DNA of 64,000 nucleotides, from assembly GCA_902558885.1 (NCBI GenBank), contig CACEFQ010000007.1, positions 1 to 64,000 on the forward strand, given 5' to 3'. The notes beneath the pieces are model-generated. The model saw only the letters and a list, made by a program, of their open reading frames with translations. It was not told the DNA's origin and did not search any database. This document shows positions 1 to 7,866 of this stretch, one piece after another; within the stretch, counting starts at the first letter, position 1, and every line of letters starts with the position of its first letter. A program made the translations under genes and the position numbers. This DNA is from an uncultured SAR116 cluster alpha proteobacterium (GTDB lineage: Bacteria; Pseudomonadota; Alphaproteobacteria; Puniceispirillales; Marisalimonadaceae).

Positions 1-2094
1 TTAAACCTTAATACCGGAACTCACGGCGCAGAAGCTAATGCTTTTAATACATTGACTTCAGCTGCAATGGGTACGTTTAACATGACAGCAACTTTCACTA
101 TTAACGGTGAGACAGTGGCTCTTGCATCTTCATATGCAGAACTAACAAAAAATATTAACGAAGCTGTATCTGGTGTTGAAGCTAAATTAAACTCTGATAA
201 TACAATTACTTTATCAAACACTACAGGTGCTGATATTATTGTAGCAAGTAACTCAGCAGCCGTTGGATTTACTGCTGGTACTTACAGTGGTTTTGTTGAG
301 TTAACAAATCTTGATGGATCTGAGGTTACCATAGAAGCAGGATCTTCAACAAATGGTTACACTAATGGAACTGGTACTTTAGCTGATGTTACATCATTAG
401 GTTTTAATGAGTTCAGTAAAGCAGGTGTTTTAGAAGGTAATACTGTAAGTGGAACAGCTCTAGTCGCTAATGAGATCAAAATAAATGATGTGTTTATCGG
501 AGAGTCATTATCTGGTTCAGCCACACATATTGCAGCTGCTATCAATGATAAGACATCTGAGCATGGTGTAACTGCTGATGCAAACAACGCTGTTACTCTT
601 ACATTTGATTTTGAAGCTCAACCAAGTGCAAATACAGCATTTAAGATAAATGGTCAGGCTGTTGATCTTACAACAGCTACAAGTGCTGCATCAGTTGTGT
701 CTGCTATTAATAGCGCAGCTATTGGTGATTTAAGAGCAGAAGCCTCACCAACAGCTGGTACAGTTAAAATATCAAGTGAATCAGGTGTTGATATTGTTGT
801 ATCAAATAGTGATAATGACTTTTTAACTGCTGCTACTGACATTCACGGTACATCGATTAGTACAGGATTTGGTAATGGTGCTTTTGATCTTGATGGATTG
901 ATAGATGGAAGTACAGTCGAAGCGACAGGTATTCTTGATACATCGGGCAGTTCATTTATCGGTGAAGTTGTTAACGCAAGAGTTGTTTTTACATCAACAG
1001 CAGCTGCTGATATGTCAGCTAACGCTGGTCTACTTAAAATTACTGGTGAAGATTCAACAGGTGCAACAATAACTGAGGACATTGATTTTACTGCAAACCA
1101 CGGTGCTGGTGCTCAGGTTATTGGTACTACAATCTTCCATAAAGTAACACAAGTTGAGATATCAGGTGCCGCTGGAAATAATGCTAGTGAAGGTTTTGAT
1201 GTTGGTCTTATTGGTGCGACAACTGCAGATACTGCAGTAGGTCTTGACGTTGACTCTTTAGGAACTATTTCTGCTGCTATGACTGCAACTAATTTATTTA
1301 GTGATATTGCATTGACAGCTGCAGGTGGAGCTAAGGTTTCAACTAACTTTACTGCTGGATCTACATCAAACACATCAGATGACTTGTTTGGTGCAGTAAT
1401 TGTTCTTAACAGTGCAGTTGATCACTCTAGTAACTCAACAGTATTTACAATTACAGGTACTGATGCGGATGGAGCTGTAATTACAGAGAACATAACTTAT
1501 GCTCTAGCAGCTGGAATGGTTCATGGAACTAAAGCATTCCACACCGTTACAAAAGTTGCTACAGATAAGGTTCTTCAAGGTAACATAACAATGGGTACAT
1601 ACCAGGTTGGAGACAGAATTGAGGCAAAGGGTAATTTACAACTCACAAACTCTACAAAAACTCCAATTAAGATACAGGCAGTAGGTGATGATATCACAAC
1701 AGCATTAGTATCAGGTGGTACAATAGATACTATATTAGACAAGGTTGGTGTAAGAAATCAAAGTCAGTCTTTTGAAGTATCAGGTACAAGTGTATCAATG
1801 GAGACATTAGCTAGTGCAAATGCTTCATTAGCATTAATTGATAAAGCGATTGATCAAGTATCGTTGTTTAGATCATCATTTGGTGCTGTTGAGAACCGTA
1901 TTGATGCATCTATCAATAACTTGACAACATTGAAAGTCAATACAGAAGCTGCAAAATCAAGAATAGAGGATGCAGACTTTGCACAAGAGACATCACAGAT
2001 GACTAAGAGTCAGATTTTATCTCAGGCTGCTACATCTATGTTAGCTCAGGCAAATGCTTCTAAGCAAAACTTATTAGCCTTATTACAAGGTTAA
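1..2094 (+). CDS. Flagellin, C-terminal part (5' end outside window)
   Basis: The reading frame is open from base 1, so the true start and the conserved N-terminal flagellin domain lie upstream. The last ~90 residues form a canonical flagellin C-terminal domain: helical, with the signature SRIEDADFAQETSQMTKSQI and the ending LLALLQG, which packs in the filament core (D0/D1). The visible central region is Thr/Ser/Ala/Gly-rich and contains at least two flagellin IN-type repeats (TFTINGETVAL near base 91, AFKINGQAVDL near base 637). It also has a recurring ITG-D-G-E motif with F-VT-V (near 1040 and 1450) shared with the flagellin at 7867. Much of the visible N-terminal half is clearly paralogous to the flagellin at 11719. 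It is followed by a strong terminator. At more than 690 residues it is far longer than the usual 270-500. Confidence 0.93.
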   Translation, partial: LNLNTGTHGAEANAFNTLTSAAMGTFNMTATFTINGETVALASSYAELTKNINEAVSGVEAKLNSDNTITLSNTTGADIIVASNSAAVGFTAGTYSGFVELTNLDGSEVTIEAGSSTNGYTNGTGTLADVTSLGFNEFSKAGVLEGNTVSGTALVANEIKINDVFIGESLSGSATHIAAAINDKTSEHGVTADANNAVTLTFDFEAQPSANTAFKINGQAVDLTTATSAASVVSAINSAAIGDLRAEASPTAGTVKISSESGVDIVVSNSDNDFLTAATDIHGTSISTGFGNGAFDLDGLIDGSTVEATGILDTSGSSFIGEVVNARVVFTSTAAADMSANAGLLKITGEDSTGATITEDIDFTANHGAGAQVIGTTIFHKVTQVEISGAAGNNASEGFDVGLIGATTADTAVGLDVDSLGTISAAMTATNLFSDIALTAAGGAKVSTNFTAGSTSNTSDDLFGAVIVLNSAVDHSSNSTVFTITGTDADGAVITENITYALAAGMVHGTKAFHTVTKVATDKVLQGNITMGTYQVGDRIEAKGNLQLTNSTKTPIKIQAVGDDITTALVSGGTIDTILDKVGVRNQSQSFEVSGTSVSMETLASANASLALIDKAIDQVSLFRSSFGAVENRIDASINNLTTLKVNTEAAKSRIEDADFAQETSQMTKSQILSQAATSMLAQANASKQNLLALLQG

Positions 2095-2140
2095 ATCTTA
2101 TTAGCTCGCCATAGGATAACTGGGGAACTAAGAAGAGAAG

Positions 2141-2167
2141 AAACCACCCTTCGGGGTGGTTTTTTTT
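2141..2167 (+). terminator. Rho-independent terminator after flagellin gene
   Basis: A perfect 9-bp stem (AAACCACCC / GGGTGGTTT) closes a TTCG tetraloop and runs into a T tract. It sits about 47 bp after the flagellin stop codon. The ACCACC/GGTGGT core recurs in the terminator of the flagellin gene at 7867-10386. Confidence 0.93.
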
Positions 2168-2241
2168 AAGTTGCAATAAAATATTTTCGAATTAAATCAT
2201 TAACTCAATTTATTAGTTAGTTTTTATTTCAAAATATCACG

Positions 2242-2257
2242 TGGCATATTTGTTGCA
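2242..2257 (+). promoter_or_regulatory. Sigma-54 promoter for the TPR-glycosyltransferase gene
   Basis: TGGCA, 6 bp, TTGCA matches the -24/-12 consensus with the exact GG-to-GC spacing. It lies 33 bp upstream of the ATG at 2291, so transcription would begin near 2268. This ties the downstream modification genes to the sigma-54 flagellar programme. Confidence 0.85.
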
Positions 2258-2290
2258 AATAATTTGATGTTAATAAATTAGGTTATTTAA

Positions 2291-5200
2291 ATGTTTACAA
2301 AATTATCTGTAGATCAAATGCTTTTGAAGGCCAAGTCATTTGAAAAAAAGGGTAAATTTTTGGAAGCTAAGGAGTTATATCAAACCGTATTAAAGAACTT
2401 TTCCAAAAATAAGAGAGCACATTATGGTCTAATGGCCTTAAACCAGATTAAACAAAACTATAATATACAAAGTTTACCTCTAGAAGAGGGTTATAAATTA
2501 GAAAGTTTTTACAACCAAGGTCAGTTTTCATTAGCCTTTAAAAATGCTAATTCACTTATAAAACGATACCCAAAATCATTTCTGGCTTGGAATATTCTCA
2601 GTATCTCTGCAGTACAAATAGGTAATCTCGAAGCAGCTATAAAGGCATTTGAAAAAGTAATTTCTATTAATCCAAGATATGCTGAAGCTTATAATAATCT
2701 TGGAGTTATTCTAAAAAATCAAGGTAAGTTAAAAGAAGCATTTGATCTATTCGAAAGAGCATTACAAGTCAAACCAGAATATATTGATGCTTACTACAAC
2801 TTGGGTAATGTTCTAAAAGAACAAGGTAAGTTGGATGAATCAATAGAGGCTTTTAAAAAGGCAATCTCACTCAAACCTGACTATGCTGAAGCCTATTGTA
2901 ATTTGGGTGTGGTTTTTAAAGATCAGGGTAAGTTTAATGAGGCGATAAGTGCATATAAGAAATCTATAACTTTTAAATCTAATAATGCTCTTTCTTACTC
3001 TAATATAGGTAGCCTTCTCCAAAATCAAGGTAAACTCGATGAAGCAACGGAGGCATATAAAAAATCTATATCAATTGATCCTAATTTAGCTAATGCACAT
3101 AAAAACTTAAGTTTTACACTTCTTAGTTGTGGTCAATATAAACAAGGTCTTGACGAATATGAATGGCGCTGGAAAACTGACGAAAGTTTATCAAAATATA
3201 GACATTTTCGTCAGCCTTTGTGGAATAAAGAAATAAGCTTGAAGGGTAAAACAATTCTTATTTGGTCCGAGCAAGGCGTTGGTGACACCATAACTTGGTC
3301 TTCTTGTCTATCGCATATAACTTCTCAAGCTAAACACTGTATTTTAGAGTGTCAGGAGAAATTAGTACCATTGTTAAAACGTTCTTTTCCAAAAATTGAG
3401 GTAAAAGCAGAAAATAGAAGTTTGGATGAAGAAAGAAATGACTTTGATTTTCATATTTCTATGGGAAGCCTCTATAAAAACCTCAATAAAGAAATTTTCC
3501 TTAAGACCAAAGTTGACGCTTATCTTGTACCAGATCCGGACAGGGTTGATTATTGGAGGAAGAAACTAGAGTCCCTTGGAAATGGTCCATATATTGGTGT
3601 TAGTTGGAAAAGTGTCCTGATGTCACCAGATCGTATACCTAACTACGCTCCAATATCTGAGTGGTCTTCTTTGCTTAAACTTCCAAATATAAAGTTTATT
3701 AATTTACAGCCTAAAGATTTTGAAGAAGATTTGAGTAAAATCAAGAATGAAATGGGTGTAAAAGTACATAATTTTGAAGATATAGATCATTGGGACGATC
3801 TAGATGATGTGGCTGCGCTTTGTACTGCTCTTGACATGGTTGTATCAAATAAAATTACAGTTCCTTTAATTGCTGCAGGAGTAGGAACCTTAACTAAACT
3901 TGCTAATTGGAAACAAAGTGCGTGGAATAATATTTTATTAAATCCTAGAGGCCCTTTGGTGCAAATATATGAAAAGGACACTTGGGAAAATTGGGATAAT
4001 GTATTTAAATTAATTGCAGATGATATTTTGAAATTAAATAGTTTTAATTACACTAAAAATAATATTACTACCCAAAATAAAAATTCAGAACTAATTGTTG
4101 CTGATGATATTGTAAAATTAAAGGATATAAAAAATTCAAAAGATATTAGTTGTATCCAAAACCCACCTTCAGAAGTAATTAGTGAACTATTAAGTTTGTA
4201 TAATAATGGACAATTTTTTACTGTTGTTGAAAAAGCCCAACTTATCATTGAACAATATCCAAAAGGAATTGACATTTGGAATATATTGGCAGTATCTGCA
4301 TACAAAACTCAAATGATGGATAAAGCAATTAAGGCATATGAAGAAGTAATTTTATTAAAACCTGATTTTCCTGCTGCCTATAATAATATGGCAGTTGCAC
4401 TTTTAGATATAGGTAAGATAGATAAAGCCATAGAGGTTTGTAATAAAGCAATATCATTAAAGCCAAACTATGTAGAGGCTTACAAGAACCTTGGAAATGC
4501 TTATAAAAATCAAGGAAAATTCTTCAATTCTATTGAGGCTTATGAAAAAGCAATCTCACTAAAACCAGATTATGCTGAGCTTTTTAATAACCTAGGAAAT
4601 GCTTATCAAGATCAAGGTAAGCTAGATGATTCAATAAAAGCTTATGAAAAAGCAATTTCACTAAAACCAGATTATGCTGAAGCTTATAACAATCTTGGGA
4701 ATACTTTAATTAATCAAGGAAAGTTGGAAGAGGCTCAAAAAAAATTCAAAAAGACACTTTTATTTGAGCCCAATCATATCTCAGCACATAATAATTTGGG
4801 TTTTGTTCTTGCCAACCAAGGCATGTTAGATGAGGCTATTAAGTTTTATAAGAAGGCAATTACCCTAAATCCTGATTATGTTGATGCATATATTAACTTA
4901 GGTAAAGCTCTTAGAGATTTAGGCGAGCCTCATGAGGCTATTGATGCATTCGAAAAAGCAATTTTAATTAAACCTAATTATGCTCATGCATATAATAATT
5001 TAGGCACTATTTTTAATGATCAGGGTAATTTTGTTGAGGCCATTAATTCATTTGAGAAGGCAATATTAATTAATCCTAATTTTGCTTTAGCATTCAATAA
5101 TATGGGTGTTGCTTTAAAAGATCTAGGAAAAATGAATGAAGCCATTGATGCGTTCAAAAAAGCACTTTCCCTCGAATTTGAAGATAGTACAACTCATAAA

Positions 5201-6154
5201 AATCTAAGTTATGCACTTCTCAATAGTGGAGAATTACAAGAAGGCCTAAATGAATATGAATGGCGCTGGAAAACACAAAAATTTTTACAACAAAAAAGAA
5301 ATTTCTTACAACCAATGTGGGATGGAAAAGAGAGCCTAAGTAATAAGACTCTACTTCTTTGGTGTGAACAAGGTATTGGAGATACAATATCATGGTCATC
5401 TAGCTTGTCACTAATGGCATCTAAGGCAAAGTATTGTATTCTAGAATGTCAGGAAAAACTCCTACCTTTACTAAAGCGTTCTTTTCCAAATATTGATGTA
5501 AAAGCTGAAGATAGAAGTTTGGATACCAAAAGAAATGATTTTGATTTTCATCTGCCTATGGGAAGTATTTATAAAAATTTTGTTAAGGAGATTTCTAGAT
5601 TTGACAAATCAAACGCTTATCTCATTCCTGATCCAGTAAGAGTTGATCATTGGAAGAGAAGACTAAAGTCTTTGGGAAATGGTCCTTATATTGGTGTTAG
5701 TTGGAAGAGTTCTAATTTGGCTCCTGAGCGTTTACCACATTATGCCAACATATCAGACTTTTCAGCAGTACTTAAAATTCCAAACACAACTTTTATTAAT
5801 CTTCAATATAATGATTTTGAAGATGATTTGAAAAAAATTACAGATGAACTTGGTATAAAAGTACATAACTTTGATGATTTAGATCATTATAACGATATTG
5901 ATGATGTGGCCGCACTATGTTTGGCACTTGATATGGTTGTTTCGACTAAAATAACAGTTCCATTTATTTCAGCAGCTGTTGGCACTTCAACCAAACTAGC
6001 CAATTGGAAACAAAGTCCATGGAATAATGTTTTATCAAATCTCAAAGGTCCAAAAATTGATATTTTTGATCGAAATACTTGGGAACCGTGGGATGATGTA
6101 TTTAGCTCTATTGCTGAAGATATATTGAATTATTCAAATAAAAGGAATAGTTAA
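2291..6154 (+). CDS. Double-headed TPR / glycosyltransferase-like protein
   Basis: This 1287-residue protein is a tandem duplication of a TPR array plus a GT-B-like domain. The first half has TPR helices (about residues 8-288), then a domain starting at YEWRWKT (residue ~290) with W-EQGVGDTITWSS and GPYIGVSWKS. The second half repeats this: TPRs ~625-985, then YEWRWKT at ~989, EQGIGDTISWSS and GPYIGVSWKS again. Such C-terminal domains are typical of TPR-containing putative glycosyltransferases. No catalytic residue can be assigned by eye. There is no signal peptide, so it is probably cytoplasmic. A sigma-54 promoter precedes it, its stop overlaps the next start (TAATG), and flagellins flank it. 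Flagellin O-glycosylation is the inferred role. Confidence 0.82.
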   Translation: MFTKLSVDQMLLKAKSFEKKGKFLEAKELYQTVLKNFSKNKRAHYGLMALNQIKQNYNIQSLPLEEGYKLESFYNQGQFSLAFKNANSLIKRYPKSFLAWNILSISAVQIGNLEAAIKAFEKVISINPRYAEAYNNLGVILKNQGKLKEAFDLFERALQVKPEYIDAYYNLGNVLKEQGKLDESIEAFKKAISLKPDYAEAYCNLGVVFKDQGKFNEAISAYKKSITFKSNNALSYSNIGSLLQNQGKLDEATEAYKKSISIDPNLANAHKNLSFTLLSCGQYKQGLDEYEWRWKTDESLSKYRHFRQPLWNKEISLKGKTILIWSEQGVGDTITWSSCLSHITSQAKHCILECQEKLVPLLKRSFPKIEVKAENRSLDEERNDFDFHISMGSLYKNLNKEIFLKTKVDAYLVPDPDRVDYWRKKLESLGNGPYIGVSWKSVLMSPDRIPNYAPISEWSSLLKLPNIKFINLQPKDFEEDLSKIKNEMGVKVHNFEDIDHWDDLDDVAALCTALDMVVSNKITVPLIAAGVGTLTKLANWKQSAWNNILLNPRGPLVQIYEKDTWENWDNVFKLIADDILKLNSFNYTKNNITTQNKNSELIVADDIVKLKDIKNSKDISCIQNPPSEVISELLSLYNNGQFFTVVEKAQLIIEQYPKGIDIWNILAVSAYKTQMMDKAIKAYEEVILLKPDFPAAYNNMAVALLDIGKIDKAIEVCNKAISLKPNYVEAYKNLGNAYKNQGKFFNSIEAYEKAISLKPDYAELFNNLGNAYQDQGKLDDSIKAYEKAISLKPDYAEAYNNLGNTLINQGKLEEAQKKFKKTLLFEPNHISAHNNLGFVLANQGMLDEAIKFYKKAITLNPDYVDAYINLGKALRDLGEPHEAIDAFEKAILIKPNYAHAYNNLGTIFNDQGNFVEAINSFEKAILINPNFALAFNNMGVALKDLGKMNEAIDAFKKALSLEFEDSTTHKNLSYALLNSGELQEGLNEYEWRWKTQKFLQQKRNFLQPMWDGKESLSNKTLLLWCEQGIGDTISWSSSLSLMASKAKYCILECQEKLLPLLKRSFPNIDVKAEDRSLDTKRNDFDFHLPMGSIYKNFVKEISRFDKSNAYLIPDPVRVDHWKRRLKSLGNGPYIGVSWKSSNLAPERLPHYANISDFSAVLKIPNTTFINLQYNDFEDDLKKITDELGIKVHNFDDLDHYNDIDDVAALCLALDMVVSTKITVPFISAAVGTSTKLANWKQSPWNNVLSNLKGPKIDIFDRNTWEPWDDVFSSIAEDILNYSNKRNS
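4538..4683 (+). repeat. 102-bp tandem TPR-unit repeat
   Basis: Two nearly identical stretches, 4538-4581 and 4640-4683, are offset by exactly 102 bp (34 codons, one TPR unit). Both encode AYEKAISLKPDYAE. The near-identity at DNA level suggests recent unit duplication within the TPR array. Confidence 0.85.
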
Positions 6155-6903
6155 TGGAAAATATTGCCGTGATACCAGTAAGGGCAGGTAGTAAACGTTT
6201 ACCACAAAAAAATTATAAGTCTTTTAACTCTAGAACCTTAGCTGAAATTGCAAGAGATAAGTGTTTGGCTGCAGGTATTTTTGATAAAGTAATAATCAGT
6301 AGCGATGATAAGTATTTTGAACAGCTTGTAAACTCAAATCAAGTTGAATTTATAAAAAGAACAGAACAATTAGCTGGTGATAATGCAACAACGGATATGG
6401 TAATAGACTTTTTCTTCGAAGAGCTTCCTTCTTGCAAATCTATTCTTTGGGTCAACAGTGTAAGCCCTTTGCAATCAATAGAAGATATAAAAAACTGCGG
6501 AATGCGTTTGCATGATTCCAATGTTGATTGTGTTATGGCAGTTAACACCTTATATCAACATTGTTCTCTTTCAAATAAACCTATCAATTTTAACCCCAAT
6601 AACTCATTTGAAAAAACACAAGATTTAGAACCTATCCAAAGATATATATATAGTTGTATGGGATGGAAAAGGGATACTTATGTTGAACATAGAAGTAGAG
6701 GTTTTAAGGGATTGTTTCCAGGTAATATGGCACTTGTTGAGACAAGCGCGCTCGCAGGAATGTTAATTAAGTATGAAGAAGATTTTATTCTTTGTTCAAA
6801 AATTGAAGAGGCGTTTTTAGACATAAATAACAATAAATCTAGACTGCAGTCAAAAAAAGAAGAAAAGTCAGATTTTAAGGAGCTATACACAAATGTTATA
6901 TAA
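6154..6903 (+). CDS. CMP-sugar (acylneuraminate-type) cytidylyltransferase
   Basis: The 249-residue protein opens with IPVRAGSKRLPQKN (residues 7-20), the CTP-binding signature of acylneuraminate cytidylyltransferases (NeuA/PseF/LegF class). It continues with VIISSDD and LWVNSVSPLQS, matching the usual S-D-D and L-x-P-L-Q blocks, with Asn at the usual Gln/Asp position. It would activate a nonulosonic acid as the CMP-sugar for transfer. Its ATG overlaps the stop of the TPR-glycosyltransferase gene by one base, so the two are translationally coupled. Which sugar it uses (pseudaminic, legionaminic or other) cannot be told, because no nonulosonate biosynthesis genes are in the window. Confidence 0.85.
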   Translation: MENIAVIPVRAGSKRLPQKNYKSFNSRTLAEIARDKCLAAGIFDKVIISSDDKYFEQLVNSNQVEFIKRTEQLAGDNATTDMVIDFFFEELPSCKSILWVNSVSPLQSIEDIKNCGMRLHDSNVDCVMAVNTLYQHCSLSNKPINFNPNNSFEKTQDLEPIQRYIYSCMGWKRDTYVEHRSRGFKGLFPGNMALVETSALAGMLIKYEEDFILCSKIEEAFLDINNNKSRLQSKKEEKSDFKELYTNVI

Positions 6904-6933
6904 AATTGACCGCGTTATTAGGATAAACACATT

Positions 6934-7686
6934 ATGCTTGACTATGATCTAACTGCGGTAATACCTGCGCGCTTGGGATCAAGTAGAATATCTGAAAAAG
7001 TTTTTCAAACTATTGATGGTAAAGATACTTTACTCAGTCGTAAAATTAAACAATTAAGAAAAATTCTACCGCGTGAAAAAGTTATTGTAAATACTGAATC
7101 GAATTTAATAGCTGAGCATGCACTCTCTAATGGCGCAAATATTCATTGGCGTGATCCTTATTTTTCAAAAGAACACGATGCTTCTTTTTCTGATTTGATA
7201 GTTCATGTAATATCTCAAATAAAGAGCGAACATATTGCTTGGACACCATTCGTAGTTCCATTTTTTGACAGTAATCAATTTCGATTGGCTTTCAATAATT
7301 ATACTAAAATGGTTATAAATGGAAATTATGATAGTTTACTGAGTGTTGTCCCGATTAAAGAATATATTTGGAATGAGAAGCAACCATTAAACTATGTTGC
7401 TGATCATCGACATACAATAAGCCAAGATCTTCCTAACTGGTTTCAAGTTACAAATGGTAATTATATGGCGCCAAAGAAAATTATGTCTAAATATAAGTAT
7501 ATTTTGGGGAAAAAAGTCTTTTTGGATACTAGGGAGCATTTTTGCAAGATTGATATTGATACTCTTCATGATTTGAAAATTGCAAGGGCATATCACAATT
7601 TAGAATTAGTTGCAGATAATTCGAGCACATTAAAAGCTATTGTTTCAAAAACTACATCTTTTAAAGAAACAGTTGTCAAAACATAA
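6934..7686 (+). CDS. Second cytidylyltransferase-like protein
   Basis: This 250-residue protein begins AVIPARLGSSRISEKVFQ, the nucleotide-binding motif of the SpsF/KdsB/NeuA-type cytidylyltransferase superfamily. The later motif VIVNTESNLIAEHALSNGA resembles the nucleotide-discriminating loop. It differs clearly from the neighbour at 6154: the start motif is ARLGSSR rather than VRAGSKR, and the block expected to read L-P-x-x-P is WTPFVVPFF. It is the third gene of the modification operon. It may act on a different sugar or be a non-catalytic paralogue. An AGGA lies about 10 bp before the ATG. Confidence 0.72.
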   Translation: MLDYDLTAVIPARLGSSRISEKVFQTIDGKDTLLSRKIKQLRKILPREKVIVNTESNLIAEHALSNGANIHWRDPYFSKEHDASFSDLIVHVISQIKSEHIAWTPFVVPFFDSNQFRLAFNNYTKMVINGNYDSLLSVVPIKEYIWNEKQPLNYVADHRHTISQDLPNWFQVTNGNYMAPKKIMSKYKYILGKKVFLDTREHFCKIDIDTLHDLKIARAYHNLELVADNSSTLKAIVSKTTSFKETVVKT

Positions 7687-7802
7687 CTAAATAATTTTAT
7701 TACAATATTATTGATTTAAGCAGCACATAAATGCTGTCATTAATCATAAATAATCCATAAAATCTTACTAATTTTTGTAAAATTATCTAAATTTAATAAA
7801 AG

Positions 7803-7827
7803 AAAAAACCACCAAAAAGGTGGTTTT
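7803..7827 (-). terminator. Terminator of the minus-strand flagellin gene (bidirectional)
   Basis: A 9-bp stem AAAACCACC / GGTGGTTTT has a 5-base loop. Read on the minus strand it ends in a run of six U just after the flagellin stop codon. On the plus strand it is followed by a weaker TTTTCTCT, so it may also end the 2291-7686 operon. Confidence 0.88.
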
Positions 7828-7866
7828 CTCTGGATAACAAGGGATTAATATTAATATATTATTTTA

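Noticed and set aside
2640-5200. Regular repeats resembling a CRISPR or satellite array
   Set aside because: The 102-bp periodicity encodes 34-residue TPR units in one continuous frame; there are no unique spacers between constant repeats.
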